A DNA stretch of 64,000 nucleotides from Lineus longissimus (taxonomy: Eukaryota; Nemertea; Pilidiophora; Heteronemertea; Lineidae): assembly GCF_910592395.1 (NCBI RefSeq), contig NC_088321.1, positions 16,368,001 through 16,432,000 of the forward strand, written 5' to 3'. The position numbers and the translations under genes are program-made. Of this stretch, positions 33,922 through 44,910 are shown piece after piece; position 1 is the first letter of the stretch, and each line of letters starts with the position of its first letter. The notes below the pieces were generated by a model. It worked only from the letters and a program-made list of their open reading frames with translations, did not search any database and had not been told where the DNA came from.

Positions 33922-35970
33922 TAGACAATATGGAAGCGCCCATTGTCCGACATGTGAGCAATTATCTTTTTTAATTACCAAAATATCATCACCTCTAAGT
34001 CAAATTAAAATTTGCTTTCTGGAGAACGTGAGTATACATTCTAAAGAACAATTTGATACCATCCGATCCTTTGTGCGTTGCTGCTTTCCCTATATTTTTC
34101 GATGTCAAAGATGGCATTTCCTGAAAAAAGCAGCTCTGTCTGAACACGAGGTCTGGCCCATCCCACACCTACATCCATTTCCTGCCTCTCACTTGCTGCA
34201 CACTGTCATCACTGCTCTGTGATTAGTTTTCCATTGTTTTATGTTGGATGATTATTTGCCACAGTTAGTGTACTGTGTGTGTTGGGGTCCATCTGGAAAA
34301 ACCTGACTAATCTAAAAACAACAAAAAACATGCACTTTATTTTCAGTTGTCTTCTAAAAGTTTTTTCAGTGATGTCAACATTATAGCGGTCTTGTTTTTA
34401 CATCACCGACAAGAGTACAGGCGACGGACAAGGGGGCATCAGACATGCCCTGATGGCAGATGAGATGTGATGGTATGGTAGGCAGGGACGCGACGGTGCA
34501 CACCACTACTTGGCTGAACCTCCCTCTCTGTCAGTCCGTGCTCTTGTTTTGCCTTGTGAGAGAAATATTATAAGTATACAGTACGGGACGTCAGCGTGCC
34601 TAAAATATGTTACAAATGTTGGGGGATTATAAACTAGTGGGAAATCATTGTATGCTCTGTTCTGATCTGTTGATGTGCAATCATCATTGGCCAGATGTCT
34701 TGTTTGCTGGGACACATGGTGCTATTTGAAAGGTGTCAGTTGTTGGAATGGAAGTTGTTGACATAGCAGATTATTAACTAACAGTAAAGAATTGTTCTCC
34801 CCTAATCTGTTGACATGCATTCAACCATGAACCATACCTTTGATGATTTGCTGGAGACCAATTGTGCTCTTTGAAAGCTCAGTTGTAGACATACATGCGT
34901 TCAGCAGATTACAAATAAGCAGTGAACAAGTTTCTCCTCCCCTAATTAAGCTGTTGACATACATCACCCCCAGCCCTTGCTTTTGATTGTTGGGGACAGT
35001 GAGGCATTGTTTTTGTCCCTTAATCCATTGATTGTTAAGCTGGGGTGCCAGGTGTCTTAGTGTGGCCATGTGTCAATAAAGCTATGGTCAATGGTGGCTC
35101 ATGCTGGTGCCCTTCTTTGAGAAGATCAAATGGTTAGTTTTGGGGGCATGGTCTTTTCATTGTTAAAACTTCTTTGGAGTGTCCCATTCTTGGGGGGTGG
35201 GGGCATCTACCATCATTGGGAAAGGAGGGGTGTTTACTATAAAGGCGATGTGTTTCTTTGATGTGGACCATCATCAGATGTAATTAAGTCCATTGTTTTC
35301 AGAAGAGTACTGGTAGGCCTAAAGAGCTCCTTTGTGGCAGACTTATTATACAACCCTCTGTTATTGTGTACAATAAACTCATAACTGATGGTAATTATCT
35401 TAGGCTAATTAGCCAGCATAATATAGTGGTATAATATTCAATTCACGCCTTCATCAATGTGAGTTCTGTGGCGCTTTTAAAGGCAAGGGCCTATGCAACC
35501 CTGAGGGTGTTGGTTGCTCAATCTGATAAAGTGACACAGCTGCGCTTTTGACATAATGTTAGTTGTTTTAGTCCCACGCTAATTGTTATGCCATCATAGA
35601 AGACAAGGGGAGCATTGGAGCTTGGTATACAAATAAAGCTGGTCAGGCAGTGTCTGAGTTAGATGAGGGCAAAAGTCTGAAGGGGAAGGGCCAAGGATTT
35701 AGGATAGACGAATGTAGGTGAACATGTTTCAAGTCAAAGTTCGATGGATTCAAAATGTGTTGTGCCATTCAGAGAATAAGTTTATGCATCGGATTCGATC
35801 TCAAAACTCGATGTTGTTCAGTTTAAATTGAGTTTGTAAGTATTTGACAATCGTTTTAGCGTTTGACCTCCATTGAGCTGATGACTTCCCTGTTGTTGCA
35901 TAACCCAGACTCCTGAGTGATTACTTAAATAGATTTGTCTCTCATGCATCGCATTGCTTTGTACTTTCAG
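33690..35970. other. Intergenic/5' region between SRP19 and the coiled-coil gene
   Basis: The two genes are divergent. 33914-33921 is a CRE. 34668-35000 holds three diverged tandem units of about 140-145 bp. No coding exon is recognised; the + gene's first coding exon is preceded by a splice acceptor, so a non-coding first exon probably lies here. Confidence 0.6.
34668..35010 (+). repeat. Diverged tandem repeat, about 140-145 bp, nearly 3 units
   Basis: CTGTTGATGTGCAATCATC (about 34669), CTGTTGACATGCATTCAACC (about 34808) and CTGTTGACATACATCACC (about 34952) open successive units. Each is followed by related words such as GTGCTATTTGAAAGGTGTCAG and GTGCTCTTTGAAAGCTCAG. Confidence 0.6.
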
Positions 35971-35995
35971 AGAGCCTCACTCCTTGGATTGAAGT

Positions 35996-36151
35996 ATGAA
36001 AGTTGAAAACGTCACGTCAATGGAGAAGTGTCTTGGTGGTATTGCAGAGCTTGCAGGACGGCGCAGATCAAGTCTCGCTGATGAACTCCAATGGAAAATG
36101 TGGGAGAAAAGTTTGAAAGTCGGCATCAGGAGACACGACGGCTATTATCAG
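35996..36151 (+). CDS. Coiled-coil gene, coding exon 1
   Basis: MKVENVTSMEKCLGGIAELA then GRRRSSLADELQWKMWEKSL and VGIRRHDGYYQ. Donor GTATTG, phase 0. Confidence 0.75.
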
Positions 36152-39100
36152 GTATTGATTTTATGCGCCAATCTCATCTCCGAGGTTGAATTACAGCTGT
36201 AATTCACCCTGAAAGTCGAGTTTGGACAGTTAGGGGACGTATCATGCTTATCCTCTGTATCATCTTTTAGTCAAACCAGGAAGTGCTTATAGGAAATGAA
36301 TAGAAAGAAAGCAGATTAAAGATAAAGTGTTTGAGAACTTGGAACAGATAAGGTTGAGGGCTTCCTGTGTGAGAGTGGACTCTTCCATGTGGAAACCATT
36401 GTGAATTTGGACTGGACGAATCCCTATCTGAGCTAACTTGAGCAGACAATGGGCTCCACTTTTGTGTTTCTTGAATGATTGAAGCCATCCTGTTGTGATA
36501 TAAGTGTTGGGGGGTTGGGTGAAGGTTTCATACTGTGCTGAATCATCAAGGAGTGAGGAGGTCTTCTCCTGCTGGGGAACTTGTCGATCTAGAGCTGGGT
36601 GCTTCTCTTTATCTGTGAGTTTCTTTGGATGTTGTAAGTTTTAGACATATAGCTAGGCTTGTTTTATAGCTTAACAGCACAATCTTTCCGAATTCTGATT
36701 TCTATTTCTTTTGAGTATCATCTGTCTATGTTATGATAGTGTGCTATTCATGTTTCTGTCCAGGAGTCCAGCATAGTATTGTCACTGATGGACTTGCCAA
36801 TGTTTGTTAGCCTTGTGGTTTGAACCAGTGCCTCCTAGGCTACTCTTTGGTTCACCATGTCAACCCACTAATGTTTCTCATCCGTCCCAAGCATTTCTAA
36901 GACGTTAATATATCATCTGATTGTTGTTAGAATAATCGTGCCACCAGCTACACTCTACTCCAGAGCACCAATATGCTAATCCAGACAATCGTCATTTCAG
37001 CTGCGTGACAGACGCCATGCACCGCTTGCCAAGTCGACGGGTTACCATGGCAACCACTGGGAGGTTGAAGCTGATAATCTTGAGCTTGGAACAAGGAGAC
37101 TGACAGTCCGAGCTGTTGATGAGTAAGTGCTTGATTCACCCTGTGGAATGGACTGTGCAAGTGCATTTGTTTGCTCTTGAAAATGATAGAGTGATTTGTG
37201 CGGTAACATGTATAATCAGCATGTTATGTTTGTTTTCCAGAGCCGTTATGAAACGCCGTGACACACTCGTCCAAAGTGAGGCAGAGCTCCAGTTTCTAGC
37301 CGCCAAACGACTCGAGAAACTGAACGAGGAATTCTTAAAAACAATCCGTGCAAGTCAGAAAAGCCACAACAAGACATACGTGCAGGAATGTGAGCGATGC
37401 TCTGAGCATTACGGGATGGTCCTCGAGGAGCTGCTGCATTATCATAACTCAAACACGGTCGAGGAAATGGCCGAGATCGAGAGGGAACGAAGGATGAAGT
37501 GGATCGGACAACTCACCGTCGCTGATGTGGTACGATTTTACCAAACCATTGTTCTCCTTCAGATTGCAGTCTTTGTAAGGGAGCCTGAAAGGCCCTGTTC
37601 ATCGTGGGTGACATTCTCTTTTGTTGTTTGGTTGAGATAATGTGTGAGATATTGTCTGTGAGATAATGTTGTGGTATCTTTAAAGCCAATTTGACATTGA
37701 AAAAGAAGTAAGATTCCTTGTTTTGGCATAGTGTTGTCTAAGAGTTGATGGCGTGTGCAGCATGGCCTCACAGACTAGTCCAGAGAAGGAGTGACTGGCC
37801 TCACTGCTGAGTTGGCACCAGAAGTCCTATCGGGTCAAACCAACCTCCTTTTCAAAGTGTGATTGTTGATTACCTCGTCGAGGTTGACCTTGATCATGTT
37901 CATCTTATCCTCCAGGATCGTGAAGCTGAAGTGTACCTCCGAGAACTTGCTGCTACCAATGAGAAAATGGATGTTGTCCGAGCTTCGCTGATGGCTGCCA
38001 TGAGAACTAGAAAGGTAGAGTACCCTGGCTGAACTCTCTTTATCACTGACCAACTAATGAACTGTGGATTGGTATATGAGTCATTGTGCCTCCTAGCGGA
38101 TCAGGTGACTGCCTCATTGTATTTTATCCTGTTTCTGTCGTCAGGTTGAAATGGAATCAATAAGAGAAGAAGAAGAAGATCACGTCCGCGACTTTAAGGA
38201 CAAAGTGATGAGAGAGATGTTGTGGAGGGAGAAAGAGAAAAAGCTCAAGGATGAGGTAATATGATTTACTCCAGGTCTATGAGTGTGAGCAGTAGTTTAT
38301 GAGAGGTAGTACCCATCTCCCTATACCAGCAGATGGCTCTTTCAGTTGAATACTCTTTCTCGGGCCCTTGTCACTCTTGAGTCGAGTGTGAATCAACAAC
38401 TGGACGGAGATCTGATAAGGGCCCAAGTGGAGACTGACCACATCAATGATTGGAGGTGAACAGGTGTCCTATGTGTATATTTTCAAATTCAGTGTAAGCA
38501 AGTCCTTGGCGTTAGCTCAGACGGCGTTTAAGAGGTCAATGCTATCGTTGGCTCTCCTTAGCATTATGTCCTCCAGTAGATTCATAATAGTAGCGTTAGG
38601 ACTGATCGCTAAGGTTGCTGCTAACACTGCTTGCACAACCAGGCCTAGTAGGAGAGTTTAGTAAACGTTAGTGTAATAGATAGCTGATCTGATAGAGGCC
38701 ATTTGGTCCTGGCTGTTACTTAATCATTTTGGACAGGAATCTGAACACGAGGGCTGGTGTGAATAAGGAAGCTGAGGATACTTGAGAGTTTTTCTTGTTG
38801 GTGATCTTGAAATCATCTTAGTCAGGATCTAGGAACGATTATTATGGCAAGTCTCTGTTTATATCAGTTGAGGCCTTTTCTGTCTACCTGAGGAACCAAT
38901 ATCAGCTCAGGCCTTTTCTGTCTACCTGAGGAACCAATATCAGCTCAGGCCTTTTCTGTCTACCTGAGGAACCAATATCAGCTCAGGCCTTTTCTGTCTA
39001 CCTGAGGAACCAATATCAGCTCAGGCCTTTTCTGTCTACCTGAGGAACCAATATCAGCTCAGGCCTTTTCTGTCTACCTGAGGAACCAATATCAGCTCAG

Positions 39101-42100
39101 GCCTTTTCTGTCTACCTGAGGAACCAATATCAGCTCAGGCCTTTTCTGTCTACCTGAGGAACCAATATCAGCTCAGGCCTTTTCTGTCTACTTGAGGAAC
39201 CAATATCAGCTCAGGCCTTTTCTGTCTACCTGAGGAACCAATATCAGCTCGGGCCTTTTCTGTCTACCTGAGGAACCAATATCAGCTCAGGCCTTTTCTG
39301 TCTACCTGAGGAACCAATATCAGCTCAGGCCTTTTCTGTCTACCTGAGGAACCAATATCAGCTCAGGCCTTTTCTGTCTACCTGAGGAACCAATATCAGC
39401 TCAGGCCTTTTCTGTCTACCTGAGGAACCAATATCAGCTCAGGCCTTTTCTGTCTACCTGAGGAACCAATATCAGCTCAGGCCTTTTCTGTCTACCTGAG
39501 GAACCAATATCAGCTCAGGCCTTTTCTGTCCACCTGAGGAACCAATATCAGCTCAGGCCTTTTCTGTCTACCTGAGGAACCAATATCAGCTCAGGCCTTT
39601 TCTGTCTACCTGAGGAACCAATATCAGCTCAGGCCTTTTCTGTCTACCTGAGGAACCAATATCAGCTCAGGCCTTTTCTGTCTACCTGAGGAACCAATAT
39701 CAGCTCAGGCCTTTTCTGTCTACCTGAGGAACCAATATCAGCTCAGGCCTTTTCTGTCTACCTGAGGAACCAATATCAGCTCAGGCCTTTTCTGTCTACC
39801 TGAGGAACCAATATCAGCTCAGGCCTTTTCTGTCTACCTGAGGAACCAATATCAGCTCAGGCCTTTTCTGTCTACCTGAGGAACCAATATCAGCTCGGGC
39901 CTTTTCTGTCTACCTGAGGAACCAATATCAGCTCAGGCCTTTTCTGTCTACCTGAGGAACCAATATCAGCTCGGGCCTTTTCTGTCTACCTGAGGAACCA
40001 ATATCAGCTCAGGCCTTTTCTGTCTACCTGAGGAACCAATATCAGCTCGGGCCTTTTCTGTCTACCTGAGGAACCAATATCAGCTCAGGCCTTTTCTGTC
40101 TACCTGAGGAACCAATATCAGCTCAGGCCTTTTCTGTCCACTTGAGGAACCAATATCAGCTCAGGCCTTTTCTGTCCACTTGAGGAACCAATATCAGTTG
40201 AGGCCTTTTCTGTCTACCTGAGGAACCAATATCAGCTCAGGCCTTTTCTGTCTACCTGAGGAACCAATATCAGTTGAGGCCTTTTCTGTCCACTTGAGGA
40301 ACCAATATCAGTTGAGGCCTTTTCTGTCTACCTGAGGAACCAATATCAGCTCAGGCCTTTTCTGTCTACTTGAGGAACCAATATCAGCTCAGGCCTTTTC
40401 TGTCTACTTGAGGAACCAATATCAGCTCAGGCCTTTTCTGTCTACCTGAGGAACCAATATCAGCTCAGGCCTTTTCTGTCTACTTGAGGAACCAATATCA
40501 GCTCAGGCCTTTTCTGTCTACCTGAGGAACCAATATCAGCTCAGGCCTTTTCTGTCTACCTGAGGAACCAATATCAGCTCAGGCCTTTTCTGTCTACTTG
40601 AGGAACCAATATCAGCTCAGGCCTTTTCTGTCTACCTGAGGAACCAATATCAGCTCAGGCCTTTTCTGTCTACCTGAGGAACCAATATCAGCTCAGGCCT
40701 TTTCTGTCTACCTGAGGAACCAATATCAGCTCAGACCTTTTCTGTCCACCTGAGGAACCAATATCAGCTCAGGCCTTTTCTGTCTACCTGAGGAACCAAT
40801 ATCAGCTCAGGCCTTTTCTGTCCACCTGAGGAACCAATATCAGCTCAGACCTTTTCTGTCCACCTGAGGAACCAATATCAGCTCAGACCTTTTCTGTCCA
40901 CCTGAGGAACCAATATCAGCTCAGGCCTTTTCTGTCTACCTGAGGAACCAATATCAGCTCAGGCCTTTTCTGTCTACCTGAGGAACCAATATCAGCTCAG
41001 GCCTTTTCCGTCGGATTGTCCCATGATACTGGTGGAGACACAAGCCTGGAACCATTGTCAGATTGAGGAAATGTGTGGCAAGTTCTCAGCGAGTCCTTTT
41101 CACCCCTTCGCCTTGTTTCTGTTTGAATACTGGACGGAGGTTTGATAAGGGCTTGCCAGGACAATAGCGTCACCGTGAGAGTTGACAAATACACAAAATG
41201 GAAAGCATCGGTCTGCGGCAGCTGACGGGATATTGATTTTCCATTGGCACGGCAGATGTTTAACAGGTCAAGATGAAAATCAAGAACTTCCAGAGTAGTG
41301 AAAACTTGGGTGGTTTACAAGAAATGACTTCACGTCCTCTCCTCTTCATTTCTCCATCGTGAGGCGATTAATGCTCAGGACGGAGATCTGATAAGGGCGG
41401 GATCTGGATACAATCGTCAAGATATGGGCATGCGATTAAAGTACCAACAGGATTATCAAGGGCGTTATTACCAAACTTCTGGCTTCCCAGTCGTCTTCTT
41501 CCACTCGATGATATTAGTTTCCATCACCTAATTCCACAGAAGATAAAGAAGTGACGGAGGTAACATCAGCCTACTCCGTTAAGCTGTAAATATTGGTCAG
41601 AGCCATACAGTGCAATCATCAGATGAGGAGGTAACTTGAAGCACCATGGTGTTGTGTTTGATATCGATGTCTAAGTGTTCATGACCGACCCTTGTGACAT
41701 CTTCTTCATGAGACATTTAACTCAGGACGGAGGTCTGATAAGGGCTGGATGTGGAGGCGTTCAGCATGGAAGACGGAATGAGTGTTGGCTAGTGACGTCT
41801 TATGGAACTTGTGATGGAGGCTTGTGTGTGGTTCATCAAGCCAAGGCAGGCGGGTTTCAGCTCCTAACAGACACGTTGACTTCGTTGGAATGTGGGAAAG
41901 TGGAAGGAGTCACTCTTACTAAGAACAGTCTGCATCCTCTCCTCTTCATTTCTCCATCGTGAGGCCTTCACTCTCGGGACGGAGATCTGATAAGGGCAGG
42001 ATCTGGATACATTCAACTCGTGCACTTTCAAGCATTTGAAGTCCTTGCTGGACCAACGTCTGTAGAAGAGCTGGTCTCCGAACATGTGAGGAAAACGTTG

Positions 42101-43997
42101 TCTGTGTGTCCTTGTCACATCTTCGGCTAGTCTGATTCTAAGGCACTGGACGGAGGTTTGATAAGGGCCTACTGCAACTTGCTCATCGATCAAAGGGTAC
42201 TAATCTATTTGTGATATCTCTTGTTGGTATGTGTATGGGTCTTGACTCTTGCTTGAACTCTTCACTCTCAGAATTGAACCCTATTGATGCAGCCACTTTT
42301 GTCATGGCCAAATGTGAGTACAGTGTTGTCTATTTGGTTTGAATGATACAAGCGTTATTGTTGCATTTGCTGGTAATTAAAATATCTCCAGATGGTTCCT
42401 CCTCCTGGATTGCCCCGGCAAATTGTTCGGATTGACAAATCACTGACGGGTTGGGCCACACACATCGGAACGCTGTGAGGAGTTGTTTGTTCTGCCATTC
42501 CTGTTGAACCCTTTCACCCCCATTTCCCTGTATGGAGTCTTCCAGTTAATGCCTTAGAACAGTCCATTTCAGAAGGTGGGGATGTGGAGGTTAACTAAAG
42601 TTAGTTCCAGTTGAACATTGTACTGAGTGATTCATGTTTTGGGATAAAAGTTGTTGTTATTTCAGATGGAGTTGGCGCGAGAGGACATGATCCGTGATCG
42701 TGATTTTATCTACAACTCTGAATGTCAGATGTGCCAGTTCCACACCTTCCAGTTGGTGATGAGGGAGCTCCTCCTCTCTTTCAAACACACAGAGAAACTC
42801 GCTCGGATTGAGAAGGAGAAGAAAGAGTTGGCGATCCGAGAGAACAAGGAGGCCCTGCTGGAGGAGCTAAGATTTTGGTGAGTTATTGTGCGACCCTTGT
42901 GAGGTGAGACATGAGCTTCTACCAGCTTTAGCAGGCTGCCTTCTTGGTTATCAGTTTACTATTTATTGCTATGCTTAAAGAATTGAGCCTGAGGTGGAGG
43001 GTTTATGTTACACCACACAACCAGGCCTATGTCTCCAATAAACCTGTCATCTCTTGTTCCTTCCCTGATCCCCTGAGCTTTGTCTCCACTGATACACCAT
43101 ATGGCTATGTGGTCAGTCTCTCAGTGTCCCAGAGAGGGCAGTTCTGGAGTACATGCTCTGGTGTCTGATCAGATGTGTTGCACTGGCACCTTCCGGACTC
43201 GGCCATGTTCATTCTCTTGAGGTGGGCCTTTAATCTGCAGTGGCCAGTCCTAAGATGCCTCTTTTTTGTCCATATCTACGGTCCCCCCATTCTCTCTTGC
43301 CAGGTATTCTTGTGGGCCTGTTTCAGGAGTGTCTTTGCTTCCCTGTAGGAGGTACTCGATTCTTCCTCATAGAAAGGCCATGAAATATTTCATCATCAGA
43401 GCAATTGCATCCAAGTCTCATATCTTGTTTACTTTCCAGGTTGACCCGCTGTAACGTCTTCACAGCCTGTGCCTCGGAGCGGTCCAGTCGTGTACGCCGT
43501 GCAGAGAGTGAGCGGCTGGCGCCACCTGATGTAAAGGGGAGGAGTGCCATCCTTGCTGTTCATGAAGAGATGATCTTGGACTATTTTAAAGGTCGGAGGG
43601 TAGGTATTGGACTCTGCATTCGTTTGCCCTCCTCTCCATTGAGAGAGGTACACATCGTGATTGATCCTCATACACAGGTTTATAACAACCGTCAGTATTC
43701 TAGGTCTCTGTAAGGGCACTCCAGGGTTTCAAGGAGCTTCTCATTCAGCGCTTGTGACCTCGAAGAATAGGAAACAACTTGTGAACCTGAACCAGTTTAA
43801 CGCTATGCTCCTCTTCAACTTGATTTCAATGTGATTGATGATTTCTGTCTTTCCTCCAGCTCCTGGCCACCAGCAAGACCGCCATTGTTCCGTCTCTTCC
43901 TACCGATCATGACCGTAAACTCTACCAGATCCGGACAAGAGCCAGAATAAGAACACCGATTATTGCCGGCAGAAATTTTCCTACTGTTAAGAAGTAA
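35996..43997 (+). CDS. Uncharacterised charged coiled-coil protein, eight coding exons
   Basis: I do not recognise the family. Exons 35996-36151, 37001-37122, 37241-37529, 37916-38014, 38145-38255, 42666-42877, 43440-43599 and 43860-43997 join in phase to about 428 residues. An in-frame TGA just before the ATG at 35996 supports the start; an acceptor (TACTTTCAG) at 35961-35970 implies a spliced 5' UTR. Most of residues 90-345 are Glu/Lys/Arg-rich helix (AKRLEKLNEEFLKTIRASQK, IREEEEDHVRDFKDKV, KLARIEKEKKELAIRENKEA). The tail is basic (KLYQIRTRARIRTP). There is no signal peptide or membrane segment. Charged coiled-coil proteins of this size are often ciliary or centrosomal, but that is only a guess. 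Confidence 0.85.
36152..37000 (+). other. Intron of the coiled-coil gene
   Basis: 850 bp with nothing recognisable beyond splice sites. Confidence 0.65.
37001..37122 (+). CDS. Coiled-coil gene, coding exon 2
   Basis: Acceptor ATTTCAG, donor GTAAGT. LRDRRHAPLAKSTGYHGNHW then EVEADNLELGTRRLTVRAVD; phase 2 end (GA) joins A of the next exon. Its GYHGN codons contain the X-box sequence GTTACCATGGCAAC. Confidence 0.82.
37241..37529 (+). CDS. Coiled-coil gene, coding exon 3
   Basis: Acceptor TTTTCCAG. Encodes AVMKRRDTLVQSEAELQFLA and continues to WIGQLTVADV. The donor is ambiguous: GTACGA at 37530 or GTGGTA at 37527, both phase 0, differing by one Val. Confidence 0.85.
37916..38014 (+). CDS. Coiled-coil gene, coding exon 4
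   Basis: 33 codons, phase 0-0: DREAEVYLRELAATNEKMDV then VRASLMAAMRTRK. Acceptor CCTCCAG, donor GTAGAG. Too short for an ORF scan with a start codon. Confidence 0.85.
38145..38255 (+). CDS. Coiled-coil gene, coding exon 5
   Basis: 37 codons, phase 0-0: VEMESIREEEEDHVRDFKDK then VMREMLWREKEKKLKDE. Acceptor CGTCAG, donor GTAATA. Typical helical, highly charged sequence. Confidence 0.85.
38402..38422 (+). repeat. 21-bp element copy 1 (upstream of minisatellite)
   Basis: Matches GGACGGAGRTYTGATAAGGG followed by C. The only copy 5' of the 38-bp array; five more lie 3' of it in the same intron. Confidence 0.9.
38871..41011 (+). repeat. 38-bp minisatellite, 56 full copies plus a partial
   Basis: The word AGGCCTTTTCTGTC recurs in steps of 38 nt from 38871 to 40999 (56 x 38 = 2,128) with no indel. 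Core word CTGAGGAACCAATATCAGCT. Variants are TCTACC/TCCACC, CCTGAGG/CTTGAGG, CAGCTC/CAGTTG and AGGCC/GGGCC/AGACC; TTG variants cluster at 40120-40620 and AGACC variants at 40730-40900. Lies in an intron of the coiled-coil gene. Stop codons and a non-multiple-of-3 period exclude coding. Confidence 0.98.
41132..42168 (+). repeat. Five further copies of the 21-bp element, within a diverged repeat
   Basis: Copies start at 41132, 41378, 41725, 41977 and 42148. The copies at 41378 and 41977 also share about 80 bp of flank (CTCTTCATTTCTCCATCGTG before, GGATCTGGATACA after), indicating a duplication with a spacing of about 600 bp. Confidence 0.88.
42666..42877 (+). CDS. Coiled-coil gene, coding exon 6
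   Basis: Acceptor ATTTCAG, donor GTGAGT. MELAREDMIRDRDFIYNSEC, QMCQFHTFQLVMRELLLSFK and HTEKLARIEKEKKELAIREN. Ends in phase 2 (TG). Confidence 0.88.
42878..43439 (+). other. Intron of the coiled-coil gene
   Basis: No feature recognised. Confidence 0.65.
43440..43599 (+). CDS. Coiled-coil gene, coding exon 7
   Basis: Acceptor CTTTCCAG, donor GTAGGT. The first G completes Trp (TGG). Encodes LTRCNVFTACASERSSRVRR then AESERLAPPDVKGRSAILAV and HEEMILDYFKGRR. Confidence 0.85.
43860..43997 (+). CDS. Coiled-coil gene, coding exon 8 (C terminus)
   Basis: Acceptor CCTCCAG, phase 0. LLATSKTAIVPSLPTDHDRK then LYQIRTRARIRTPIIAGRNF and PTVKK, TAA at 43995-43997. ATTAAA follows about 60 nt later. Confidence 0.82.
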   Translation, partial: LLATSKTAIVPSLPTDHDRKLYQIRTRARIRTPIIAGRNFPTVKK

Positions 43998-44056
43998 TTT
44001 AATCGACTTGTGTAAGTTCATATAAGACGTCTGTGCACAAAACCTTCGACAAAAAT

Positions 44057-44062
44057 TAAAAT
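44057..44062 (+). terminator. Candidate polyadenylation signal of the coiled-coil gene
   Basis: ATTAAA in AAAAATTAAAATTTTATT, 60 nt after the stop codon. Confidence 0.5.
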
Positions 44063-44452
44063 TTTATTTATTTAACTTTTGTTTTGTTCTGTTTTTAACC
44101 CTTGGTTTAGTCTCGTGCCCCTGTGTCTTTTCAGTTCCAGTCTCACTTCTGGAATATTTTGTTTGCTAGTGCCTTGAGCGCCCGCACGTGTGTTTTGGCG
44201 GCATTTGGTTGTAATGGCCTTGTGACACCTCTTACTCCAGAAAGACTTCCCCCTTCACCCTGTCCACTGTCTCTAAAGGGTCCTCTGGTTTCCACCAGGT
44301 ACAGACCCTTTAAGGTGTGGGTTAAAGAGACCTTCAAAACCTCAAAAGATTTCCAGCTTGATGCCAGTTCACTGCTACCTGAGTCGCACCTTCAGTCAGC
44401 TGCATTCTAGTGCCTTCGGTCGAAGGAGGAGACCATCTGCTCTCTGGTTTTT

Positions 44453-44910
44453 CCCCACCATTGGTGTGATACTTTGGGTGTGTCTCTGTTGTAGGTTCTC
44501 CCCACCATTGGTGTGATACTTTGGGTGTGTCTGTTGTGGTTTTTCCCCACCATTGGTGTGATACTTTGGGTGTGTCTCTGTTGTAGGTTCTCCCCACCAT
44601 TGGTGTGATACTTTGGGTGTGTCTCTGATGTGGTTTTTCCCCACCATTGGTGTGATACTTTGGGTGTGTCTGTTGTGGGTTTTCCCCACCATTGGTGTGA
44701 TACTTTGGGTGTGTCTCTGATGTGGTTTTTCCCCACCATTGGTGTGATACTTTGGGTGTGTCTCTGATGTGGTTTTTCCCCACCATTGGTGTGATACTTT
44801 GGGTGTGTCTGTTGTGGGTTTTCCCCACCATTGGTGTGATACTTTGGGTGTGTCTCTGATGTGGTTTTTCCCCACCATTGGTGTGATACTTTGGGTGTGT
44901 CTCTGATGTG
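44453..44910 (+). repeat. 45/47-bp minisatellite, 10 copies, with higher-order structure
   Basis: CCACCATTGGTGTGATACTT starts units at about 44455 and then at steps of 47, 45, 47, 47, 45, 47, 47, 45 and 47 nt. Unit tails fall into classes (CTCTGTTGTAGGTTCT, CTGTTGTGG(G)TTTT, CTCTGATGTGGTTTTT). The later units follow a 47-45-47 trimer order of 139 bp. Intergenic, between two convergent genes. Confidence 0.95.
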
